A stretch of DNA of 64,000 nt from Henriciella marina (GCF_027213945.1 NZ_JAPWGW010000001.1:868001-932000); one strand, 5' to 3'. Counted from the first letter of the stretch, positions 23,297 through 32,245 are shown. Notes: generated from the sequence alone by a model not told the origin. Program-made: numbers and translations.

Positions 23297-24373
23297 TCAA
23301 GCCCGCAATGCCCCGGCCAGTATGACCCGGTGGTATTTGCGGGCGAACTTTGCCGGGATGTCCAGGAGACGATGCCGCCCCTCTAGCCGGGTCGCCAGCG
23401 ACGCCGCTAAGGTTGCGAGCTTTTGCGGTCCAGACAGGGCTAGGGTACCAGCCCGAACTGGCGCCATATAGGTCGCCATCTGGCGCTTATAGCGGGTATC
23501 GCCAAGACCGAGATGAAGCTCCTTTACGTCTTCGCCAGCGCTCCATTGCGCGAGGCTGAACAGGAGGGCGAGGCCGGGCTTCAGCTTCGAATACGCGTCT
23601 TCATAGGCCGGGAACCAGTAATGCATCACCCTCTCTGAGCGCATACAGTAGGAGATGGCCGCGAGCTGCCCTTCAATGTGCAGCGTCGATAGCACGCCCC
23701 GCGCATCGCCGGCTCTTTGCTCTGCCAGTGTCTCTAGCAGACGACGCGGCCAATCCAGCGAGAAGAGCGGGAAGTGGCCTGACTGGTCATAGGCAATCTG
23801 CTTGAGTTCCAGCAACCGGTCGAAGGCAGCAGGGTCGGTTGCATCATGTGCGACGACTGTGCCTGGGTCATTCAGGAGCGCTTCGACTTTGCGGTGCTCA
23901 CGCCTGAAATTGGATGACGCTGTCTGGCGCTCGTTCAGCCAGGCCTCATAACCTGCTGACAGGTCCATGACCTGATTGCCGTCGCCCATCTGGCCGTTGA
24001 GTCCATGGCGCTGCTGATTGGATGGCGTCGCAGTGAACGCATATCCGCCGACATGACGCGCAACGCTTCGTTGCTGAAGATCCAGCACCGTATCGGGGGC
24101 CGCGACGATACCATGAAGATCGTCCATTGGCCCTCCTACAGGTCGAGCCGTACCAAGCGGGCCGGGCCGAACAGGCCAGAATGCGAGCGGCCCGCTTTCG
24201 TCATGGAACTTCATTACTTTCACGCCGGGACGGGCGATCTCGGCAGCAGCAACATAGGAATGGGAAAAATACGGGCTCCACAGGCATGGATCAGCCGCCT
24301 GAAAGGATGACCAGGCCAGCCGGTCTGCCTCCGTCAGCTCAGCGAAATCGAGATAGTCCACGCGCGTGCCCAT
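23297..24373 (-). CDS. FemAB/GNAT-like acyltransferase (BioF2/CelD type)
   Basis: 358 residues. It matches the double-GNAT fold of the BioF2/Acetyltransf_6 type: YFSHSYVAAAEIARPG near the N-terminus, SNFRREHRKVEALL in the middle, then HIEGQLAAISYCMRSERVMHYWFPAYEDAYSK and LGDTRYKRQMAT near the end. Relatives act in exopolysaccharide or cellulose modification and peptidoglycan bridges. The acceptor is unknown. It converges with ectD and follows no obvious operon. Confidence 0.8.
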   Translation of the reverse strand: MGTRVDYLDFAELTEADRLAWSSFQAADPCLWSPYFSHSYVAAAEIARPGVKVMKFHDESGPLAFWPVRPGPLGTARPVGGPMDDLHGIVAAPDTVLDLQQRSVARHVGGYAFTATPSNQQRHGLNGQMGDGNQVMDLSAGYEAWLNERQTASSNFRREHRKVEALLNDPGTVVAHDATDPAAFDRLLELKQIAYDQSGHFPLFSLDWPRRLLETLAEQRAGDARGVLSTLHIEGQLAAISYCMRSERVMHYWFPAYEDAYSKLKPGLALLFSLAQWSAGEDVKELHLGLGDTRYKRQMATYMAPVRAGTLALSGPQKLATLAASLATRLEGRHRLLDIPAKFARKYHRVILAGALRA

Positions 24374-24467
24374 ACAGTATGCTTAACAGCCAACCGGTTA
24401 AGGTCGGCAAAACCGAAGCGACGAATTTTCTGGATGAGGCAGGGATTCAGGCTGGCCTGGAAGGCGC

Positions 24468-24541
24468 TGGAGCGGGTGAAGGGAATCGAACCCTCGTCTT
24501 AAGCTTGGGAAGCTTCTGCTCTACCATTGAGCTACACCCGC
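24468..24541 (-). tRNA. tRNA-Gly (CCC)
   Basis: 74 bases including encoded CCA. On the minus strand acceptor GCGGGTG pairs with CACCCGC, discriminator T. Anticodon loop TTCCCAA gives CCC, which reads GGG. T arm GAGGGTTCGATTCCCTT and D arm are normal, one mismatch tops the anticodon stem. Confidence 0.92.
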
Positions 24542-24660
24542 ATGTCGCGCAAAGTTTACAGAAGAACTCGAGCGACAATTCCGGAATATAGCGAATTTCT
24601 TGAAACGCTAGATGTTTGGCACAGGTTTCTGACTATCGGTTGGCAAGCAGGACAAGTCCA

Positions 24661-25176
24661 ATGAAGATTCGCGAGCGCGTCGAATATGCAACAAAGCCTG
24701 ACCCACTTGTCTGCGGACCTGACGAATCCGTGCTTTCAGCCGTCAAGATGATGTCGGAGCGAAATTACGGTGCGATTGTCGTGACCGATTCGCAACGATC
24801 AGTACTCGGACTCGTGACTGAGCGGGACGTTTTGAGAAAGCTCGTTGCGGGTGAGAAGAGCCCACTCGACACCAAGGTTTCCGATATCATGACCACTGAG
24901 GTCCGGGTCGCAAAAGAAGATGACAATCTCATCGACTGGCTGCGGATAATGTCGAATGAGCGGTTCCGCAGACTCCCGATTGTCGACGAACACGGCAAGC
25001 TGACCGCGATCATGACGCAGGGCGACTTCGTTTCCTACACTTGGCCGGACCTGGTCAACCAGGCGGTCACCCTGACCAAATCGACCATCGGTGGTGCCTA
25101 CCAGATATTCCTGATCCTTGGCGCAGTTCTGCTTTATACTGTCGTCGTTGCAGGCCTGTTCAGCCTCGTCCTTTAG
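24661..25176 (+). CDS. CBS-pair protein with C-terminal membrane helix
   Basis: 171 residues from ATG 24661; an upstream TTG in frame is weaker. Two CBS motifs are present: ESVLSAVKMMSERNYGAIVVTD..VLGLVTERDVLR and DNLIDWLRIMSNERFRRLPIVDEHGKLTAIMTQGDF. These bind adenosyl nucleotides and often sense energy or cAMP-like states. The last 25 residues (YQIFLILGAVLLYTVVV) form a transmembrane segment, so the CBS pair would be tethered to the inner membrane. Partner unknown. Base composition in the first half is a little less GC-rich. Confidence 0.75.
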   Translation: MKIRERVEYATKPDPLVCGPDESVLSAVKMMSERNYGAIVVTDSQRSVLGLVTERDVLRKLVAGEKSPLDTKVSDIMTTEVRVAKEDDNLIDWLRIMSNERFRRLPIVDEHGKLTAIMTQGDFVSYTWPDLVNQAVTLTKSTIGGAYQIFLILGAVLLYTVVVAGLFSLVL

Positions 25177-25263
25177 CAAATCAACGACGGATGCCTCCAA
25201 TCTGCGCGAGCGCATGAAACCCGCCGCTTGTCATGCCGGTGTGCAGGACTAAGCTCCTGCTCC

Positions 25264-26211
25264 ATGGCGCATACGACATTGATAGAGCAGAAATTTCGTG
25301 ACCCCTTTGTCACCGCGAAGGGCGAGACGCGCGGGTCTGTCGACTGGCGCGGGCTGAAGACGCTCTGGCTGAATACGGGCACGCTCTGCAATATCGAATG
25401 CCGCAACTGCTACATCAAAAGCTCTCCGAAGAATGACGATCTCGTCTATCTCACCCTCGCTGACGTCGTGCCGTTTCTGGATGAGATCGACGCGCTCGGC
25501 GAAGGCGCAAAGGAGATCGGCATCACCGGGGGTGAGCCCTTCATGTGTCCGGACATCCTGGCGATCATGGAAGAGGTGCTGGCACGCGGCCACTCGTTGC
25601 TCGTTCTGACCAATGCCATGCGCCCGATGATGCGCGCGAGAATCCGCGAAGGGCTGCTCGCCCTCACTGAGCGGTATGGCGACAGGATCACGATGCGCGT
25701 TTCGATGGATCACCACTCGCATACCCTTCATGATGCCGAGCGCGGTGCGGGCAGTTTCGAGATTGCCTGTGAAGGACTTGCATGGCTCGCCGCGAACGGG
25801 TTTGCGGTCGCCATTGCGGGCCGACAGGATCTTGCCGAGAGCGAGGATGAAGCCCGCCTTGGCTATGGGGCGTTGATCGAACGGCTTGGCCTTCGCATCG
25901 ATCCGGCTGACCCCAAGACGCTCGTTCTGTTTCCCGAAATGATCGAGAATGACAGCCCGCCAGAAATCACAACGGCCTGCTGGAGCATTCTTGATGTCGA
26001 TCCGGGCGACATGATGTGCGCCAGCCAGCGCATGGTCATCCGGCGCAAAGGTGCAGGTCGCGCCACCGTGACGGCCTGCACCCTGCTTGCCTATTCGCCC
26101 GAGTTTGAGCTTGGGGGCACGCTGGCCGCCGCGACTGAAGGCTCTGTTCAGCTGAACCACCCCTGGTGCGCGACTTTCTGCGTTCTGGGCGGGGCAAGCT
26201 GTTCAGCCTGA
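25264..26211 (+). CDS. Radical SAM protein, function unknown
   Basis: 315 residues from ATG 25264. The [4Fe-4S]-SAM motif CX3CX2C is C42, C46, C49 (LCNIECRNCYIK). A GGEPF SAM-binding motif follows (ITGGEPFMCPDI). The C-terminus contains several additional Cys (TTACWSILD; MMCASQRM; VTACTLL; HPWCATFCVLGGASC), possibly a second iron-sulfur cluster of SPASM/Twitch kind. No partner peptide or substrate gene is nearby. It ends five bases before the convergent XRE gene. Confidence 0.8.
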   Translation: MAHTTLIEQKFRDPFVTAKGETRGSVDWRGLKTLWLNTGTLCNIECRNCYIKSSPKNDDLVYLTLADVVPFLDEIDALGEGAKEIGITGGEPFMCPDILAIMEEVLARGHSLLVLTNAMRPMMRARIREGLLALTERYGDRITMRVSMDHHSHTLHDAERGAGSFEIACEGLAWLAANGFAVAIAGRQDLAESEDEARLGYGALIERLGLRIDPADPKTLVLFPEMIENDSPPEITTACWSILDVDPGDMMCASQRMVIRRKGAGRATVTACTLLAYSPEFELGGTLAAATEGSVQLNHPWCATFCVLGGASCSA

Positions 26212-26216
26212 GCGGC

Positions 26217-26435
26217 CTATTCAGCCGCCTTTGAAACCGGCGCGTCCGGGTCCTGGAAGACTTCTTCGATCGACTTGCCGAACAGGCGGGCAATGGCGAA
26301 GGCTAGCGGCAGGGACGGGTCATACTTGCCCGTCTCGATGGCATTCACCGACTGACGAGAGACGTCCAGCTGTTCGGCCAGCGCCGCCTGGCTCCAGCCC
26401 CGTTCGGCGCGAAGGGTGCGGATGATATTCTCCAT
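26217..26435 (-). CDS. XRE-family transcriptional regulator
   Basis: 72 residues. The HTH core RTLRAERGWSQAALAEQLDVSRQSVNAIETGKYDP spans most of the first half, then IARLFGKSIEEVFQDPD, the short dimer helix of the YgzP-like XRE proteins. It is the last gene of a three-gene minus-strand operon with two small membrane proteins; the operator array at 27356 is a likely target. Gene 26447 ends 11 bases upstream. Confidence 0.88.
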   Translation of the reverse strand: MENIIRTLRAERGWSQAALAEQLDVSRQSVNAIETGKYDPSLPLAFAIARLFGKSIEEVFQDPDAPVSKAAE

Positions 26436-26446
26436 AAACCGCCCCG

Positions 26447-26857
26447 TCAGACCGTTTTGCCGGTCAGGCTGTCCCAGCAATAGGTCAGCCCGTAGGCGAG
26501 GAAAAAGAAGGGACCGAACCAGAAGACATTGAGGCCTGGTATCACCTCCCAGAGCTGGAAGCTTCCCACCACCCAGATGGCGCTCATCGTGATCGCCCCG
26601 CCTTTTGCGAAAGCCTGAAGTTGGCGCATCCTTGTATATTCGTCGGTCTCGTCTGAATGGCGCAGCATTAGCCACATGATGAAGACGAGCGGCGCACCCG
26701 TCAGGATCGCCAGTACCGATGTCATCCAGACCGGGGAGGTGTCCTTGTCGACCAGTATGGCCCCGCCAATGCAGGCGGTCACATAGGCGATGATCGCCGG
26801 CCAGTAGAGGCGTTTGTATCTCTTGCGGGCGGCGTTGAATCCAACTTGCTGGGCCAT
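26447..26857 (-). CDS. Small membrane protein, XRE-cassette gene 2
   Basis: 136 residues; ATG 26857 is preceded by GGAGG, and an in-frame GTG four codons upstream is less likely. Four hydrophobic stretches are seen (WPAIIAYVTACIGGAIL; MTSVLAILTGAPLVFIM; ITMSAIWVVGSFQLWEV; NVFWFGPFFFLAYGLTY), so it should be an inner-membrane protein. No family recognised. It lies 11 bases upstream of the XRE regulator. Confidence 0.75.
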   Translation of the reverse strand: MAQQVGFNAARKRYKRLYWPAIIAYVTACIGGAILVDKDTSPVWMTSVLAILTGAPLVFIMWLMLRHSDETDEYTRMRQLQAFAKGGAITMSAIWVVGSFQLWEVIPGLNVFWFGPFFFLAYGLTYCWDSLTGKTV

Positions 26858-26896
26858 TGGGGCCTCCACTTGTTTAAAGGTGTCGTGTGGGAGTGA

Positions 26897-27331
26897 TCAG
26901 GCGCGAAGTGCCAGAATACCGGCAGCGTTCTTGCCTTCAGCCAGTGAGGCGCGGAGCATCTGCGCGGTCATCGTCTTGTAGAGGATGAAGAAGCCCGGCA
27001 TCGCATAGACAGGGATCGCTTCGGCCGGGATCCAGCCCATCTGCGCGATCAGGTTCTGGAAAATGATCATGCCAATAGTGAAAAGACCGGCCTGAACGCT
27101 GGTCACCCTGTCGATGGCTCTGTCGAACTCATCGTCGCGGCGGTACTTCCTGAGCATGAATGCAAAGGCGCCAAGCGTGCCAGCAAGTACGCCGACGCCG
27201 CCCCACTGCACTGTGAGTGTCTCGCTTTCGATCATCCGTGCGGCGACAGCACCTGTGGCGCACAAGCCAAGCCCGCCAAAAATGCGTGCCCAGAATTTTC
27301 CGAGTTCGAGGTCCTGTTTTTCTTCCTGCAT
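26897..27331 (-). CDS. Small membrane protein, XRE-cassette gene 1
   Basis: 144 residues, start ATG 27331. An acidic N-terminus (MQEEKQDLELGK) precedes hydrophobic segments (IFGGLGLCATGAVAARM; GVLAGTLGAFAFML; GLFTIGMIIFQNLIAQMG; YAMPGFFILYKTM), with a charged loop RKYRRDDEFDRAIDRV. No family recognised. First gene of the cassette, transcribed from the operator region 27332-27450, with gene 26447 following 39 bases after its stop. Confidence 0.75.
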   Translation of the reverse strand: MQEEKQDLELGKFWARIFGGLGLCATGAVAARMIESETLTVQWGGVGVLAGTLGAFAFMLRKYRRDDEFDRAIDRVTSVQAGLFTIGMIIFQNLIAQMGWIPAEAIPVYAMPGFFILYKTMTAQMLRASLAEGKNAAGILALRA

Positions 27332-27355
27332 TTCAAGCTCCAGACTTGTCGTGTT

Positions 27356-27403
27356 TCCTTGACACTATGACAAGGAAGCTTGTCAGTCAAGTGTCCTTGA
27401 CAA
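27356..27403. promoter_or_regulatory. Nested operators of XRE cassette
   Basis: Three overlapping inverted repeats are packed in 48 bases between the divergent XRE cassette and the MFS gene: TCCTTG..CAAGGA (27356-27361, 27371-27376), TTGTCA..TGACAA (27380-27385, 27398-27403) and GTCAAG..CTTGAC with a four-base centre (27386-27391, 27396-27401). The shared core is CTTGACA-like, repeated on both strands. An autorepressor site for the XRE protein is the natural reading; TTGACA-type -35 boxes also lie inside. Confidence 0.6.
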
Positions 27404-27450
27404 ATTTCCGACTTTCCCAATGGCGGGGCAGGGTATAGGACAGCCCACCC

Positions 27451-28758
27451 ATGGCGCTCGCTCCTTCTCTCCACGTCTTCAGGCACCGTGCATACCTGCA
27501 TTTCTGGGTGATGCGGGTGTCGATCGCGGCGGCGCGCCAGATGGAAGCCATCACGATCGGCTATCAGGTCTATGACCTCGCCCGCAGGCCCGCGGAAACG
27601 GGCGGGCTTGGCTGGAGCATTGAGGAATCGGCCTTCCTGCTTGGCCTTGTCGGCCTCGCGCAGTTCGTGCCGGTGCTCCTGCTCTCGCTTGTCGGGGGAC
27701 AGGCGGCAGACCGGCTCAACAGGAAGATGATCCTCATCGTGTCAAACACGGTGCGGGTATTGCTCTCCTTCGGCCTGCTCGCCTCGGTCTTCCTTCCCGC
27801 ATCGAACGCGCTTCCGATCATCTTTGGCGTTGCGATCATGCTAGGTTGCGTGAACGCGTTTACGCCCGCCGCCGCCAACTCGCTTTTCCCGCGCCTTGTG
27901 CCGCGCAAGGAACTGCCAAACGCGATCGCCTGGAATTCGCTTGGCTTCCAGACCGCCGTGATCGTTGGGCCTGCTGTCGGCGGACTGATCTATGGCTTCT
28001 TTGGTGCAGCCACGGTGTACACCGTCGCCATCATTCTCGCCTCCTTCGCCATTCTGGCCATCGCAACGGCCAAGACCCCGCCGCATGAGAAAGTCCTGAA
28101 CGTGCGCGGCTGGTCGATGGTGTTTGAGGGGCTTGGCTATATCCGCCGCAACAAGATCGTTCTCGGCGCGATCTCGCTGGATCTTGTCGTTGTCTTTTTC
28201 GGCGGCGCAAAGGCGCTTCTGCCGGTCTTTGCGCGCGACATCCTTCATGTCGGGCAGGAAGGCCTCGGCATCCTTGCTGCGTCGCCCGCCATCGGTGCGG
28301 CGACTGTCGCCTTCATCCTCGCGACACGGCCTCTGACCAGAAACACCGGCCCATGGATGATGTGGGCGGTTGGCATCTATGGCGTCGCGACGCTGGTCTT
28401 TGGCCTTTCGCCTTACTTCTTCCTCTCCATGGCGGCGCTTATAGTGACGGGCGCGGCCGATGAGATTTCCGTGTATGTCCGCGCCTCGCTGATCCAGTTG
28501 GCGACACCAGATGAAATGAAGGGCCGCGTGTCCTCGGTCTCCTTCATTTTCATCTCGGCCTCGAATGAGCTCGGAGAGTTTGAGAGCGGTGTCGCCGCAA
28601 GGCTTCTCGGCCCTGTCGGCGCTGTCGTGTTCGGTGGCTGCGCAGCGATCACCACTGCGCTTCTGTGGACGCGGCTTTTCCCCGATCTCGCCCGCGCGGA
28701 CCGGTTCGAGAATATCGAGGAACAGGCTGTCAGCGAAAAACCGCCAGCCAGCGCCTGA
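27451..28758 (+). CDS. MFS transporter (EntS/MFS_3-like exporter)
   Basis: 435 residues and about twelve hydrophobic segments. The inner loop GGQAADRLNRKMILI is the motif A equivalent; a long N-part starts HVFRHRAYLHFWVMRVSIA, seen in enterobactin exporter-like MFS_3 proteins. Substrate unknown; drug or siderophore export are family guesses. It is divergent from the XRE cassette, with its start about 50 bases from the operators, so the XRE protein could regulate it. Confidence 0.82.
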   Translation: MALAPSLHVFRHRAYLHFWVMRVSIAAARQMEAITIGYQVYDLARRPAETGGLGWSIEESAFLLGLVGLAQFVPVLLLSLVGGQAADRLNRKMILIVSNTVRVLLSFGLLASVFLPASNALPIIFGVAIMLGCVNAFTPAAANSLFPRLVPRKELPNAIAWNSLGFQTAVIVGPAVGGLIYGFFGAATVYTVAIILASFAILAIATAKTPPHEKVLNVRGWSMVFEGLGYIRRNKIVLGAISLDLVVVFFGGAKALLPVFARDILHVGQEGLGILAASPAIGAATVAFILATRPLTRNTGPWMMWAVGIYGVATLVFGLSPYFFLSMAALIVTGAADEISVYVRASLIQLATPDEMKGRVSSVSFIFISASNELGEFESGVAARLLGPVGAVVFGGCAAITTALLWTRLFPDLARADRFENIEEQAVSEKPPASA

Positions 28759-28761
28759 GCG

Positions 28762-30501
28762 CTATTCTGCAGCGACCTTTGCCTGCGCCGGAACGCTTTG
28801 CGCGCCGCGCACCAGCCGTCCTGGTTTTGCCCCGGTCGGGTCACCGTCGCGGTAGATCGTCTGACCCGCTACGATGGTCGCGGTATAGCCGCTGGCCCGC
28901 TGCATGAGGCGGCGTCCATTGGCTGGCAGGTCCCGAAGAATGACCGGGCGGTGCAGGGTCAGATTGTCATAATCGATGACATTGAGGTCCGCGCGGTAGC
29001 CGGGCGCGATCAGCCCGCGATCATGCAGGCCGATCCAGTGGGCCGTGTCCGCCGTCTGGCGCTTCACGGTCCATTCCAGCGAGAATTTCGGCCCGCGTGA
29101 GCGGTCACGCGTCCAGTGGGTCAGCATGCTGGTCGGGAAAGAGCCGTCGCAGATCATGCCGACATGCGCGCCGCCATCTGACAGGCCCGGAATGGTCGCC
29201 TTGCTGCTCAGCATTTCATAGGACGGGTCGAGCGAGCCGTTCGCATAGTTGAGGAAGGGCAGGTAGAGCATGCCCCGCCCGTCATCCTCAAGCAGGATAT
29301 CGAGCGCGGCTTCCTCATTCGTGATACCGCGCGCCTTGGCGATGGCTTCAACCGTGCGGTCGGCTTCGGGCTCATAGTCCGGCACGGCATCGAGGGTGAA
29401 GAGCTTGCCGAAATTGCGCAGCAGGCTTTTCACGAACGGATTGTTCGGGTCCGGCTTGGACGAGAGCAGGCGCGCGCGGAAGTCCGGATCGCGCAGGGCA
29501 GCGACTTTCTTCTGAAGCGTCTTGTCCTTGATCTCCTGATAGACCGGATGGGCCGTGAACGGGTTCATGGTGAGGTCGAGGCCTAGGAGAACACCAACAG
29601 GGCGGCCGCAGACCTGCGCCCGCATCGGAAGGCCGTCATCGACGGCCTCCTCAATAGCACCCAGCAGGACCCGCCAGCCCTCTGGCGCAACATCGGACTG
29701 GGCGAGCGAGACAGAGAGCGGGCGGCCTGTCCGCTCCACGATACGGCGCAGCATGGCCGCTTCCTTCTTCGGATCGTCAAAGTCCGACACGAATTGAAGC
29801 ACGCCTTTTCCAGCTTCCTTGAGCGCCATGCCGATGCCGGTCAGCTCTTCTTCGCTGGCGGTCAGCGTCGGCGTGGGTTGCCCGTCGGAGGTGCGGTGGT
29901 TGAGCGTGCGTGAGGTCGAAAAGCCAAGCGCGCCTGCCTCAACGGCTTCGCGGGCAAGCTTTGCCATGGCGGCGATATCGTCCGCTGTGGCTTCCTCACG
30001 ATTGGCGCCGCGCTCGCCCATGACGAAGACACGAAGCGCCGCGTGTGGGAGCTGGGCACCGAAGTCGATGTCGAAGCTCTTGTTCGACAGGCTGGAGAGA
30101 TACTCCGGAAAGCTTTCCCAGTCCCATGGAAGACCGGTGGAAAGGACCGGGAACGGGATGTCCTCCACACCCTCCATCAGTCGGATGAGTCGGTCGTGAT
30201 CCTGCTCGCGGCAGGGCGCGAACCCGACGCCGCAATTGCCCATGATCGCAGTGGTGACGCCGTGAATGGAAGATGGTGTCAGCGTGTCGCCCCAGGTGAC
30301 CTGCCCGTCATAATGGGTGTGCACATCGACAAATCCGGGGGTGACGATTTCGCCCTTCGCATCGATCTCCTCACGGCCTTTGGCAGGCACGCTACCGACG
30401 CTGGTGATCCGGCCAGCATCGATTGCAATGTCAGCTTCCCGGCCGGGCGCTCCCGTTCCGTCGACGACGAAACCATTGCGAATGACGAGATCGTGGGTCA
30501 T
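28762..30501 (-). CDS. N-acyl-D-amino-acid deacylase family amidohydrolase
   Basis: 579 residues. The metal-binding HxH motif VDVHTHYDGQVTW with H61 and H63, the NCGVGFAPC segment and the C-terminal GYRADLNVIDYDNL typical of D-aminoacylase/D-hydantoinase-like amidohydrolases. It would hydrolyse an N-acyl D-amino acid or a cyclic amide; the actual substrate is unknown. GGAGG precedes the ATG. It ends four bases from the convergent MFS gene. Confidence 0.82.
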   Translation of the reverse strand: MTHDLVIRNGFVVDGTGAPGREADIAIDAGRITSVGSVPAKGREEIDAKGEIVTPGFVDVHTHYDGQVTWGDTLTPSSIHGVTTAIMGNCGVGFAPCREQDHDRLIRLMEGVEDIPFPVLSTGLPWDWESFPEYLSSLSNKSFDIDFGAQLPHAALRVFVMGERGANREEATADDIAAMAKLAREAVEAGALGFSTSRTLNHRTSDGQPTPTLTASEEELTGIGMALKEAGKGVLQFVSDFDDPKKEAAMLRRIVERTGRPLSVSLAQSDVAPEGWRVLLGAIEEAVDDGLPMRAQVCGRPVGVLLGLDLTMNPFTAHPVYQEIKDKTLQKKVAALRDPDFRARLLSSKPDPNNPFVKSLLRNFGKLFTLDAVPDYEPEADRTVEAIAKARGITNEEAALDILLEDDGRGMLYLPFLNYANGSLDPSYEMLSSKATIPGLSDGGAHVGMICDGSFPTSMLTHWTRDRSRGPKFSLEWTVKRQTADTAHWIGLHDRGLIAPGYRADLNVIDYDNLTLHRPVILRDLPANGRRLMQRASGYTATIVAGQTIYRDGDPTGAKPGRLVRGAQSVPAQAKVAAE

Positions 30502-30605
30502 GGGCGTTCCTCCGTTTGGCCCGCTCTGATGGCGGGCCTGACTGGATCGAGAGAAACGCCCCTGACGCGTGGTAAGTCAATCGGGACAACAGTCCCAATC
30601 AGGAA

Positions 30606-31115
30606 TTAGGCGGCTGGGCAGGTGCCCGCTTCTTCCATGCTGTTGCCGATGCGATCAATCACATCGCCAATCATGCGAATACCCGCTGTGGTGCCCTGTG
30701 AGGCTTCGCTCTCCATATTCAGCATCGCGTCGCTCATCATGCGGCCCACAACTTCCTCGGCCCCTTCACCGCTGGCTTGCATGCCGTCTGCGACTTCTGC
30801 CAGCGTTGTTAGCATTTGCGCGCGCTCATCTTCCGGGCTGTTGTCGATGACGTCGACGAAGCAGCCACAGAAGCCTTCGGTGTCGGTGCCCATATCGACG
30901 AAATTCTCCTGGGCCTCAGGATCGCTTGCGAGGATCAGGCAGTCGGCTTCCAGCTCAGCAGTAGCACTTGCTGCAGGGGTCTCGGTCTCCTCGACTTCCT
31001 CAACAACCACCTCTTCGGTCGCATCCATTTCCGCCGGATTTGTGTCCGTGTCGCTACCGCCGCAGGCGGTAAGTGCGAGACCGGCAATCGCTGCGCTGAT
31101 TATCTGGTATTTCAT
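30606..31115 (-). CDS. Hypothetical lipoprotein
   Basis: 169 residues. A lipoprotein signal IIAGLALTAC-like stretch places the acylated Cys at residue 18, followed by an acidic, Glu/Val-rich linker (EEVVVEEVEETETP). The C-part has four Cys (one in ADCLIL, two in FCGCF, one near the C-terminus) and no known domain to me. Likely outer-membrane or periplasmic. A 100-base gap separates it from the amidohydrolase start. Confidence 0.7.
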   Translation of the reverse strand: MKYQIISAAIAGLALTACGGSDTDTNPAEMDATEEVVVEEVEETETPAASATAELEADCLILASDPEAQENFVDMGTDTEGFCGCFVDVIDNSPEDERAQMLTTLAEVADGMQASGEGAEEVVGRMMSDAMLNMESEASQGTTAGIRMIGDVIDRIGNSMEEAGTCPAA

Positions 31116-31192
31116 GGCGTAAGCCCCGTAATGTTGGAAAGACCTTGCAACCCAAAAGCCAAGCGAACGGCTTGTCCAGAGAATTCAGGCCG

Positions 31193-32209
31193 TCAGGTAA
31201 AATGCTTGGACAATTTCAGGCGCTGGCCCTGATAGTTGCTCGATTTCCCGCCATAGAGCGCGGCAGGGTCACCCGCCATGTCTTCATAGACGAGCTTTGC
31301 GACCGGTTGCCCGTGCTCGAGAATGAAAGGCACATCGCGCGAGCGGACTTCAAGAACAGCGCGCGACCCACCCGCATTCGTCCCGAAGCCAGGATCGAAA
31401 AAGCCGGCATAATGGGCGCGGAATTCACCCAGCTCCGGCGCGACCGGCGCCATTTCTGCGGCCTGTCCCGGCGCCACGCTGACGCTTTCGCGCGAGGCGA
31501 GGATGTAGAAATCCTCCGGGTTCAGGACCAGCCGCCCCTTATGCGGGAAGAGCGGCTCCCAATAGTCGGCGACTTCATGGCCGCCAATGGCCCGAAGGTC
31601 GATCAGCCCGGCATGATGCTTTGCGCGCCAGCCGACGGGTTTGCCATCTGCGGCCTCCATGTCGATGGAGACGATCAGGTCGCTGACATTTTGCGGCTTG
31701 CCGCGGCGAAGACGCAACTGGGCGAGCCGGTCACCGGGGCGGGCAAGGATGGAATAGGTGCGGGGGCTGATTTCCAGCCAGAGCGGGCCGTCATAGCCTT
31801 GCTGAATATCGTCGAACGCATTCGCGCGGTCAGTGACGAGTCGGGTGAAAACATCGATCCGCCCGGTGGAGCTTTTGGGGTTTGCGCGCCCAGAAATACC
31901 CGCGGGGAGGCGTACCGTTTCCATGAGCGGGACGAGATAGACGCAGCCTGTTTCCAGCACAGCGCCGGCATCGGTCAGCGGGATTTCATGCAGCGCCAGG
32001 CCCGGCTCTTCCAGCACGTCGCTGACCCGACGGCGGTCCCCCGGCAGGAAGCTCGCCCGGATGCGATAGGCGACGGTGCCGAGCCGAAGGTCGAGGCTGG
32101 CAGGCTGGATCTGATCGACGTCCAGCGGTTGGTCAGCGCTGATCGAGCCTTTCTCGAACAGCTCTTTCAATTCCCCGTCGGGCAGGACGCCCTGTCTTGG
32201 CTCAACCAT
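31193..32209 (-). CDS. dcd: dCTP deaminase, two-domain form
   Basis: 338 residues from ATG 32209 after AAAAGGA. The length is nearly twice the single-domain E. coli Dcd. The first DCD/dUTPase-like domain has IQPASLDLRLGTVAYRIR and NPKSSTGRIDVFTRL (nucleotide site); the second has LVLNPEDFYILASRESV and HYAGFFDPGFG near the C-terminus. It makes dUTP from dCTP. The tandem form is known in alphaproteobacteria. Divergent from metZ with 63 bases between starts. Confidence 0.88.
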   Translation of the reverse strand: MVEPRQGVLPDGELKELFEKGSISADQPLDVDQIQPASLDLRLGTVAYRIRASFLPGDRRRVSDVLEEPGLALHEIPLTDAGAVLETGCVYLVPLMETVRLPAGISGRANPKSSTGRIDVFTRLVTDRANAFDDIQQGYDGPLWLEISPRTYSILARPGDRLAQLRLRRGKPQNVSDLIVSIDMEAADGKPVGWRAKHHAGLIDLRAIGGHEVADYWEPLFPHKGRLVLNPEDFYILASRESVSVAPGQAAEMAPVAPELGEFRAHYAGFFDPGFGTNAGGSRAVLEVRSRDVPFILEHGQPVAKLVYEDMAGDPAALYGGKSSNYQGQRLKLSKHFT

Positions 32210-32222
32210 GCCTTGATCCTTT

Positions 32223-32245
32223 TCCGTCAAGAGGCTTAAGACGGA
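32223..32245. promoter_or_regulatory. Inverted repeat between dcd and metZ
   Basis: TCCGTC (32223-32228) and GACGGA (32240-32245) form 6-bp arms in the 63-base divergent gap. It could be an operator or part of a leader hairpin. The gap is too short and lacks the conserved bases for a SAM riboswitch, so no riboswitch is called. Confidence 0.3.
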
